Positions 17,013 through 23,852 of a DNA stretch of 35,470 nucleotides are shown piece by piece. Positions within the stretch are counted from its first letter, which is position 1. Every line of letters begins with the position of its first letter. A program made the translations under genes and the position numbers. The DNA is from Dehalococcoidales bacterium (GTDB lineage Bacteria; Chloroflexota; Dehalococcoidia; Lucifugimonadales; Lucifugimonadaceae). The notes beneath the pieces were generated by a model. That model ran no database searches and was not told the DNA's origin. It worked only from the letters and a program-made list of their open reading frames with translations. The stretch covers positions 1-35,470 of the forward strand of contig JAACCT010000016.1 in the NCBI GenBank assembly GCA_009937255.1. Reading direction: 5' to 3'.

Positions 17013-17667
17013 AGATATAGTAATTAGTGTATCTATTTTATCTTCTAATTTTAAAAACTTAGAAAAAGAAATTACATCATTAAACTTTTCTGGAATTGAT
17101 GAATTTCATTTAGATGTAATGGATGGCCATTTTGTAGATAATATATCTTTTGGATTGCCAATTATAAAATGTGTTAAATCACTTACTAACCTACCTATTG
17201 AAACTCATATGATGGTAGATGATCCATATGAGTTTATAGAGTCTTTTACTAAAGCTAAAGTTAATACTTTTACATTTCATATTGAATCAAAATCCAATAT
17301 AAAAGATACAATTTATTTACTTAAAGAAAAAAAAATTAGTATAGGCCTAGCACTTAATCCTGATACTCCTATATCTGCGATAGAACCATATATAAATGAT
17401 ATAGATAGAGTTTTATTTATGACTGTTTATCCTGGTCAAGGAGGACAAAGTTATATTATGTCAGTAAATGATAAAATTGATGAATTTACAAAAAAATATT
17501 CAAATAGTAATATATTAATTGGTGTTGATGGAGGAATAAAATTAGATACAATAAAGAATTCTTTTTTATCGGGAGCTAGGATGTTTGTATCTGGTACAGG
17601 AATTTTAAATTCTAATTTAGGTTATCTTGGAGTTGTAAAAGAGCTAAGAAAAACTATTTTAAGATAA
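17002..17667 (+). CDS. rpe: Ribulose-phosphate 3-epimerase (Rpe)
   Basis: TIM-barrel epimerase interconverting ribulose-5-phosphate and xylulose-5-phosphate, 221 aa. Motifs: SILSSNF near 12-18, EFHLDVMDGHFVDNISFG near 36-53 (metal-binding His and catalytic Asp), ETHMMVDDPYEF near 72-83 (His and Met loop), MTVYPGQGGQ near 143-152 and IGVDGGI near 173-179 (second catalytic Asp and phosphate-binding). All catalytic residues are kept. The start ATG lies inside the argH 3' end (11-base overlap), so it is the last gene of the arginine operon. Its 3' end overlaps rpmB on the opposite strand by 14 bases. The arg linkage has no obvious pathway logic. Confidence 0.95.
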   Translation: MENKDIVISVSILSSNFKNLEKEITSLNFSGIDEFHLDVMDGHFVDNISFGLPIIKCVKSLTNLPIETHMMVDDPYEFIESFTKAKVNTFTFHIESKSNIKDTIYLLKEKKISIGLALNPDTPISAIEPYINDIDRVLFMTVYPGQGGQSYIMSVNDKIDEFTKKYSNSNILIGVDGGIKLDTIKNSFLSGARMFVSGTGILNSNLGYLGVVKELRKTILR

Positions 17668-17866
17668 CCCCTTTTTTATCAAGAGTCCTAATTTCTCTTG
17701 CAGTCAGTTTTACTACATATTTTTTATCATCTATAGTGATGTTTCTCTTTTGAATATTGGGCTTAGAAATCTTTTGGGTAGCATTTAATGCATGTGATCT
17801 ATTGTGACCAAACAATGGCTTTTTTAAAGGACCTAACCCTAAATAAGTTCTTGGATTTACTGACAT
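17654..17866 (-). CDS. rpmB: 50S ribosomal protein L28
   Basis: Large-subunit ribosomal protein L28, 70 aa. The family core is visible: KPLFGHNRSHALNATQ (the GN-x-SHA motif), KPNIQKRNI and the C-terminal VKLTAREIRTLDKKG. In many bacteria the N-terminus has zinc-ribbon cysteines (C-x-x-TGK); here it reads SVNPRTYLGLGPL with no cysteine, so this is a zinc-independent form. It diverges from fakA across 99 bases, in the conserved rpmB-fakA-recG neighbourhood found in many Firmicutes and Chloroflexota. Its 3' end overlaps rpe by 14 bases. Confidence 0.93.
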   Translation of the reverse strand: MSVNPRTYLGLGPLKKPLFGHNRSHALNATQKISKPNIQKRNITIDDKKYVVKLTAREIRTLDKKGVILK

Positions 17867-17965
17867 TTTCTACTCTCGATAAATTATATGTTTTTATATA
17901 TTTTTTTATATATATATTTTTAACTATAGTTTATCATTGAAAACAATATTCTGAAATATTAATCC

Positions 17966-19597
17966 ATGAATTTAAATAAAGAAATTTCTTTACCAAAAAT
18001 TGCTGAAGTATTAAAAGTTTTTATTTTTAGCTTAGATCTATACAAAGAAAAAATAAATAATTTAAATGTTTTTCCTGTTCCTGATGGAGATACAGGAACT
18101 AACATGTTTTTAACATTAAAAAATTTGGATTTGAATATAGACTCTAAAAAAGATATTAGATCCTTTTTATTAGATCTTAAACAATCTTCTTTAATGGAAG
18201 CAAGAGGTAATTCTGGAGTTATTTTATCTCAATTTTTTCTCGGATTATTGAACTCTTTTGAACAAAAAAAATCATTATCGATTTCAGCTATAGCAAATAC
18301 CTTTACTATAGCTGCAGATAGTACAAGGAAATCTTTACCAAACCCAGTTGAAGGTACTATGCTTACTGTTTATGAAGATATAGGTTTATTAGCCACAAAA
18401 TCTATTGATAATTGTAATTCTATTAAAGATATATTAAAAGTTATTGCAAATGCTTCTGTTTTATCAGTAAAAAATACTCCAAATAAACTAAGAATATTAA
18501 GAGATGCTGGAGTTGTTGACTCAGGAGGATTAGGACTGGCTATTATGATGAATGCCTGGTATTTTTCTGAAATCGATTCAAATATTGAAGAGAATTTAAA
18601 TTCTGTTTATTTGGAGATGATAGAAGGTCTTTCTGATAGAGTCTCAAAAGAATATTTAAAAGATAGTGGAGAATTAGAATGGGGCAATTGTACAGTTTTT
18701 ACAATTTTAGGTAAAAATATGAATATCGATATTGAAAGAGAGAAATTATCAAAATTTGGGAAATCAGCCGTCATTACAGGAGATGAAAGTTTAATTAAAG
18801 TTCATATTCATGTTTTAGATGGGGATGAAATTTTGAATTACTCTAAAACATTAGGTGAAGTAAAAAACTTATTTGTACAAAATATGGATGATCAAACGAA
18901 AGATTTTTCTGATTTAGATAAAGATTATAAAAAAATAGTAACTTCTGTAATTTCAATATGTGATGGAAAGGGAATTATAGATGCATTTAATGAATCAGGG
19001 TCAGATTCTATGCATATTATACGAGGAGGAGGAGGAAATAATCCAAGTGTAAAAGAAATTATAGAACAAATTAAGAAAATTAAATCTCAAAATATTATAA
19101 TCCTTCCTAATAATCCAAATATAATCACTACTGTGAACCAGTTAAATGAATTAAGTTTAGATAAAAACATAAAAATAATTAATACAAAATCTATACAACA
19201 AGGAATAGCAGCTATTTTTTCATTTGACTCTAAAAAAGAGTTTGAAGAGAATATAAATAATATGACAGAATCATTAAATCTTGTTGAGGAGGCTTATATT
19301 ACAGTAGCTACTAGAGATGTTGTTATAGATAATAAATCTATAATTAAGAACAAATTTTTTACTGTCTTAAATGACAAGGTTTTTGACTATTACGACAAAT
19401 CTGATGTAGCTTTAAAGCGAATAGTCGATGAAATGTTTAAAAGAAAAGATCTAATAACTATTTTTGTAGGTCATGATTCAGTTTTAAAAAACTATCAAGA
19501 TTTAGAAAAAGAATTATTAGATACCCAAGAAGATAAGGAACTTATCATTGTAGATGGTAACCAATCATACTATAATTACTTATTACTAGCAGAATAG
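17966..19597 (+). CDS. fakA: DAK2/FakA-type kinase (fatty acid kinase ATP-binding subunit)
   Basis: DhaL-like kinase subunit of the fatty acid kinase system, 543 aa, matching FakA length (about 550). The N-terminal DhaL domain has NVFPVPDGDTGTNM (34-47), whose aspartates bind the two Mg ions, then EARGNSGVILSQ near 76-87 and DAGVVDSGGLGL near 177-188. A middle domain follows with WGNCTVFTI near 235-243, holding the family cysteine. The C-terminal FakA domain near 310-400 reads RGGGGNNPS where FakA proteins usually have GGQTMNPS, then IIILPNNPNI. With the adjacent DegV/FakB (8-base gap) it should phosphorylate exogenous fatty acids for phospholipid synthesis. It diverges from rpmB. No Shine-Dalgarno is obvious. 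Confidence 0.9.
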   Translation: MNLNKEISLPKIAEVLKVFIFSLDLYKEKINNLNVFPVPDGDTGTNMFLTLKNLDLNIDSKKDIRSFLLDLKQSSLMEARGNSGVILSQFFLGLLNSFEQKKSLSISAIANTFTIAADSTRKSLPNPVEGTMLTVYEDIGLLATKSIDNCNSIKDILKVIANASVLSVKNTPNKLRILRDAGVVDSGGLGLAIMMNAWYFSEIDSNIEENLNSVYLEMIEGLSDRVSKEYLKDSGELEWGNCTVFTILGKNMNIDIEREKLSKFGKSAVITGDESLIKVHIHVLDGDEILNYSKTLGEVKNLFVQNMDDQTKDFSDLDKDYKKIVTSVISICDGKGIIDAFNESGSDSMHIIRGGGGNNPSVKEIIEQIKKIKSQNIIILPNNPNIITTVNQLNELSLDKNIKIINTKSIQQGIAAIFSFDSKKEFEENINNMTESLNLVEEAYITVATRDVVIDNKSIIKNKFFTVLNDKVFDYYDKSDVALKRIVDEMFKRKDLITIFVGHDSVLKNYQDLEKELLDTQEDKELIIVDGNQSYYNYLLLAE

Positions 19598-19605
19598 AGG
19601 ATTAA

Positions 19606-20442
19606 ATGTCAAATATTGCAATTGTAACGGATAGTACTTGTGACTTGCCAAAAAAAATTATTGAAAAGTATAATATTTCAGTGGTTCCATTAAATGTTCA
19701 TTTTGGTGAAGAAACTTTTTTAGATGGTATTGATTTAGAGCCAGATGCTTTTTTTGAAAAGCTTTCTACTTCTGATACTCATCCTACAACCTCTCAACCT
19801 TCTGTTGGAAGATTTTTAGAAACATATAATGATTTATTGAAATCTCATGATTTTATAATCTCTATACATATTTCAGACAAATTAAGTGCTACCCACAGTA
19901 CAGCATTGCAAGCAATGAACCAACTATCAAATGAAAAAATTAGAGTTATAGATAGTAAAAATGGAACTCTTGGTTTGGGTTCTTTAGTTCATAAAGTCGC
20001 TTTAATAAATGAATCAGATAAAGATTTTGAAAGTTTAATTAATAAAACACAAGATTTAGTAGAAAAGGCAGAGTTTTTTGGATTAGTGCCTACTTTAGAA
20101 TATCTCGCAAAAGGGGGAAGAATAGGTAAAGCTCAAGAATTTTTTGGATCTTTATTAAAAGTAAAACCTATTTTATCTGCTGTTGATGGAGAAATTCATC
20201 CTGTAGGAAAAGTAAGAACTCTTAATAAAGGTATGGACTATATTGTAGATATTGTGAAAGAAAATAAAATAGAAACACTTTTTGTTGTACATGCGAACCA
20301 TTTAGAAAGAGCTAATTTATTAATTGAAAAACTAGATGGAGTTATTGATAAGAAAAGTATAGTTATATCTGAATTTGGACCAGTTGTAGGAACTCATCTT
20401 GGGCCTGGTGCGTTTGGAATAGGGTTTATTACTTTGGAGTGA
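19606..20442 (+). CDS. DegV family fatty-acid-binding protein (FakB-like)
   Basis: DegV-fold lipid-binding protein, 278 aa, the usual length. It presents a bound fatty acid to FakA for phosphorylation. Signatures: TDSTCDLP (8-15), TSQPSVGRF (62-70), ISDKLSATHS (89-98; the family form is S-x-LSGT), DSKNGTLGLG near 124-133, EYLAKGGRIGKAQ near 167-179, and GPVVGTHLGPGAFGIGF near the C-terminus. The Thr and Ser residues of the carboxylate-binding site are in TSQPS and the LSAT loop. AGAGGA upstream serves as Shine-Dalgarno. It lies between fakA and recG in one operon. Chain-length preference cannot be told. Confidence 0.92.
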   Translation: MSNIAIVTDSTCDLPKKIIEKYNISVVPLNVHFGEETFLDGIDLEPDAFFEKLSTSDTHPTTSQPSVGRFLETYNDLLKSHDFIISIHISDKLSATHSTALQAMNQLSNEKIRVIDSKNGTLGLGSLVHKVALINESDKDFESLINKTQDLVEKAEFFGLVPTLEYLAKGGRIGKAQEFFGSLLKVKPILSAVDGEIHPVGKVRTLNKGMDYIVDIVKENKIETLFVVHANHLERANLLIEKLDGVIDKKSIVISEFGPVVGTHLGPGAFGIGFITLE

Positions 20443-20449
20443 TCTTTTT

Positions 20450-22840
20450 TTGAATAATAATAATTTAGATCGCTTTAACAAATTAAAATTAATACTTTCA
20501 CAAGAATATCAACTTGGATTAAATGATCAATCTGTTGAATTAGGCTTAGATAATCTAATAAATAATTTCTATCAAGATTTTAGCTGGATCTATTATGTTT
20601 ATCCCATGAAAGGAAATAGTTACAAAAATTTAGGTATAGGGGAAAGGCATATTTGGGTAAAAAATCTAATATCTAAAATTAATTATGAAATTAAGATTAT
20701 ACAAGACCAAATAAATAGAGATTCAATTCTAGAAAAATTACCACTTGAAACACCAATAAATCATCTCCCATATATATCTAAAAGATTTATTGGTAAATTT
20801 TCTAACATAGGAATATTTAATTTAAACGACCTTTTATTACATATTCCTTTTAGGTATGAAGATTTTACAAGAGTAAAATCTATAAACCTACTCTTGGAAA
20901 ATGAAAGTACTACTATTATAGGTGAAGTTAAAAATACTATATTACTTCCAAATAAATCTGGACCTAGAGCAACACAAATAACTATTTCAGATGGAACGGG
21001 GCAAATAAAAGCTACTTGGTTTAGACAGCCATATTTAGTTAGAAATTTTAAAAAAGGAAGTAAAGTAGCTTTATCTGGAATTGTAAAAAGATGGAAAAAT
21101 ACTCTCCAGTTTACGAATCCTTTACACCAGATAATAAATAGTAAAAATCCTAGAAAATATGAATATTTATTACCATATTATAATTCAACCGAAAAACTAT
21201 CACAAATTACACTAAGAGAAACTATTTCGAAGTCTATTCAAATTGGTTTAAAAAAAATCAATGAATTTATTCCGAATGATATTTTAGAAAGACATGATCT
21301 TTTTAGTCTAAAAAAATCAATTTTTCATTCTCATTTTTCTAAAAACGAATCTGAAAAAGAAAAAGCTCTAAGAACCTATGCTTTTCATGAAATATTTCAA
21401 TCTCAGATATCAGTAAAATATAGGAAAAAATTAAGAGAAAAAAATTTAACTTCTTATTTATTTAAATCTTTTGAAAAAAACTATAATTTAATAAAAAAAT
21501 ATTTACCTTTTGAATTAACAGAAGACCAAAAAAAATCTATTGTAGATATAGAAAATGATTTATCTTCTAACCTTCCTATGGCAAGGCTTTTGCAAGGAGA
21601 AGTGGGTTCAGGAAAAACTATTGTTGCTTTAATATCACTGCTTTGTACAGCAATGGAAGGAAAACAAGGTATTTTACTTGCTCCAACTGAAGTTCTAGCC
21701 GAACAGCATTTTATAAACCTATGTGAATTAGTTTCAGCAAATATAGAATTTGGGACAGCTGAAAATATTAAAATATTTGAAATAAACAAAAAAATGAAAA
21801 TATGTTTATTAACAGGATCATTGAATAATAATTTAAAAATAAAAACTAGAAAAATGATTATAAATAATCAAGTAGATATTATTATAGGTACTCATGCTTT
21901 ACTTCAAGAGGATTTATCAAAGAATTTTTCAGGATTAATTATTATAGACGAGCAGCAAAGATTTGGGGTTGATCAAAGAAATTTATTTTTAAAGAGAAAA
22001 CCTATTCCAAATATGCTAGCAATGTCTGCAACTCCAATACCTAGAACATTAGCATTAACAATTTATGGAGATCTATCTTTATCTACTATAAACACAATGC
22101 CAAATAGAAGAAGAAATGTTAAGACGAAGTGGTTGAAAAATAGTCAATTTGAAGAAATTTTAGATTCGATAGAAAATGAATTAAATTATAATTCACAAGT
22201 TTTTTATGTTTGTCCTTTTATTGATCAATCTATCAAAATGGAAGTTTCTTCTGTTACTCATGAATTTGAGAGATTACGAAAAACAAAACTTTCTAAATAT
22301 AGAATAGCTTTATTACACGGAAGGATGAAAATTGATGAAAAGCAAAAAGTCATGACAATGTTGAGAAATGGTGAAATAGATATTCTTGTAAGTACTCCTA
22401 TTATTGAAGTAGGAGTAGATATTTCTAATGCAACATTAATAGTTATTAACTCAGCTGATAGATTCGGAATATCACAACTTCACCAATTAAGAGGTAGAGT
22501 TGGAAGAGGTGAAAAAGAATCTTCCTGTATTTTAGTATCTTCAGATGAGATAAATGAAATAACCTCAAAAAGATTAGAGGCCTTAGTTAAAAGTAATGAT
22601 GGCTTTACTCTTGCTGAAGAAGATTTGAAAATAAGAGGTCCTGGAGAAGTTGATCAAACTAAACAAAGTGGTTGGCCAGAATTTAAGGTAGCGAGCCCGT
22701 TAGATTTTAAATTAATCGAAAAAGTTAACAAAGAGTCTGAAAGAATCTTAAGTTATGATCCTGAACTTTTGGATAAGAAAAATGGAATAATAAAAAATTT
22801 ACTTAAAAATACTACGTCAAGTGATATAAGTTTAGGTTAA
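20450..22840 (+). CDS. recG: ATP-dependent DNA helicase RecG
   Basis: Superfamily 2 helicase that remodels stalled replication forks and Holliday junctions, 796 aa, longer than E. coli RecG (693) because of about 100 extra N-terminal residues, as in other Chloroflexota and actinobacterial-type RecG. The wedge/OB domain lies at about 105-235. Helicase motifs: Walker A GEVGSGKT (383-390), motif II DEQQ (500-503; usually DEQH), motif III SATPIPRTLA (526-535), motif VI QLRGRVGRG near 684-692, and the TRG-type tail with GPGEVDQTKQSGWPEFKVA. The start is a TTG at 20450; the first ATG is at codon 53, inside the extension, so the exact start is uncertain. It is the last gene of the fakA-degV-recG operon. 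Confidence 0.95.
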   Translation: MNNNNLDRFNKLKLILSQEYQLGLNDQSVELGLDNLINNFYQDFSWIYYVYPMKGNSYKNLGIGERHIWVKNLISKINYEIKIIQDQINRDSILEKLPLETPINHLPYISKRFIGKFSNIGIFNLNDLLLHIPFRYEDFTRVKSINLLLENESTTIIGEVKNTILLPNKSGPRATQITISDGTGQIKATWFRQPYLVRNFKKGSKVALSGIVKRWKNTLQFTNPLHQIINSKNPRKYEYLLPYYNSTEKLSQITLRETISKSIQIGLKKINEFIPNDILERHDLFSLKKSIFHSHFSKNESEKEKALRTYAFHEIFQSQISVKYRKKLREKNLTSYLFKSFEKNYNLIKKYLPFELTEDQKKSIVDIENDLSSNLPMARLLQGEVGSGKTIVALISLLCTAMEGKQGILLAPTEVLAEQHFINLCELVSANIEFGTAENIKIFEINKKMKICLLTGSLNNNLKIKTRKMIINNQVDIIIGTHALLQEDLSKNFSGLIIIDEQQRFGVDQRNLFLKRKPIPNMLAMSATPIPRTLALTIYGDLSLSTINTMPNRRRNVKTKWLKNSQFEEILDSIENELNYNSQVFYVCPFIDQSIKMEVSSVTHEFERLRKTKLSKYRIALLHGRMKIDEKQKVMTMLRNGEIDILVSTPIIEVGVDISNATLIVINSADRFGISQLHQLRGRVGRGEKESSCILVSSDEINEITSKRLEALVKSNDGFTLAEEDLKIRGPGEVDQTKQSGWPEFKVASPLDFKLIEKVNKESERILSYDPELLDKKNGIIKNLLKNTTSSDISLG

Positions 22841-22842
22841 AT

Positions 22843-22848
22843 TATAAT
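22843..22848 (+). promoter_or_regulatory. Candidate -10 box upstream of the NHL gene
   Basis: A perfect TATAAT lies in the 19-base gap after recG, 11 bases before the ATG at 22860. No Shine-Dalgarno is present, so a very short leader is suggested. In such AT-rich DNA chance matches are frequent, so this remains tentative. Confidence 0.3.
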
Positions 22849-22859
22849 ATAAAAACATA

Positions 22860-23852
22860 ATGATAAATAATAAAAATCACGAAGCTGTAAAATTTTGGGC
22901 TAAAATTCCTCATGGTATTTGGCTTAGAGAAGCTACTAGTGTAGCTGTAGATAGTAAAGATAATGTATATGTATTTAATCGGGGTAATATTCCTTTATTA
23001 ATTTTTAATTCTTCAGGGGATTTAATTAATCACTGGGGAAATGAAGATCCATTTGGAGATATAGAAGTTCTTCAATTAAATCCTAACTGGAAACACCAAA
23101 CTTGGAAACACTCAAAATTTGTAAGACCTCACTCAGTTAGAATTGATCATGATGATAATATTTGGTTTGTTGATGATAGTGGTAATACTATATATAAATA
23201 CAATCAATCTATGGAATTACAATTACAAATTGGTAATGGGGAAGCTTCTGAAAGAGAAAGTGGAAAACCTTTTAATAGACCTACTGATGTAACAATTAGG
23301 AAATCTACAGGAGAAATATTTATTAGTGATGGATATGGTAATTCTAGAATTCATCATTTTGATCCAGATGGAAATTTTATTAAAAGCTGGGGTATTTCAG
23401 GGACCTCCCCTGGTCAATTTTCACTTCCTCATAATGTAAATATGATCAGTGATAGTGAACTTATTGTTTGTGATAGAGAAAATCACAGAGTGCAAATATT
23501 TTCTATAGATGGAGAATTTATAAAAGAATGGCATGTACATAAAGCAGTAGCATCTACAGTAGATGAACAAGGTAATATATATATTGCCGAACAAGGTCCT
23601 CCTCCTGTACAAAGAGGAGTTAAAAACCTTGGACATTCTGTAGGAATTTGGAATAAAGAAGGTCAATTAATTGAAAGAATTGGTTCTGATATACCAGGAG
23701 AAAATCATGATCAATTTATGTGGCCTCATTCAATTGCTTTAGATAGCAACGGTACAATTTATGTTGCAGAGGTTTCTTATGTTGAAGAAGGAAGAAATCT
23801 TAATCCTCCTAGAGAAATGACAAGTTTAAGAGTATGGAATAAAATTATTTAA
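22860..23852 (+). CDS. NHL-repeat six-bladed beta-propeller protein (peptidylglycine lyase-like)
   Basis: Beta-propeller protein of 330 aa built from NHL repeats. Repeat signatures are TSVAVDSKDNVYVFNRG near 21-37, HSVRIDHDDNIWFVDDSGN near 86-104, TDVTIRKSTGEIFISDGYGN near 141-160, HNVNMISDSELIVCDRENHR near 192-211, STVDEQGNIYIAEQG near 231-245 and HSIALDSNGTIYVAEV near 291-306. RPHSV, LPHNV and WPHSI place a histidine at the start of three blades. This is reminiscent of the zinc-binding histidines of peptidyl-alpha-hydroxyglycine alpha-amidating lyase (PAL), and database names of that kind are common for such proteins. There is no signal peptide, so it is predicted cytoplasmic. The activity is unproven. 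It overlaps the convergent leuS by 8 bases. Confidence 0.8.
   Translation: MINNKNHEAVKFWAKIPHGIWLREATSVAVDSKDNVYVFNRGNIPLLIFNSSGDLINHWGNEDPFGDIEVLQLNPNWKHQTWKHSKFVRPHSVRIDHDDNIWFVDDSGNTIYKYNQSMELQLQIGNGEASERESGKPFNRPTDVTIRKSTGEIFISDGYGNSRIHHFDPDGNFIKSWGISGTSPGQFSLPHNVNMISDSELIVCDRENHRVQIFSIDGEFIKEWHVHKAVASTVDEQGNIYIAEQGPPPVQRGVKNLGHSVGIWNKEGQLIERIGSDIPGENHDQFMWPHSIALDSNGTIYVAEVSYVEEGRNLNPPREMTSLRVWNKII

Noticed and set aside
17867-17965. TA-rich stretch between rpmB and fakA as a repeat or origin element
   Set aside because: Low-complexity TA runs are expected in a divergent promoter gap of such an AT-rich genome; no DnaA boxes or iterons are seen.
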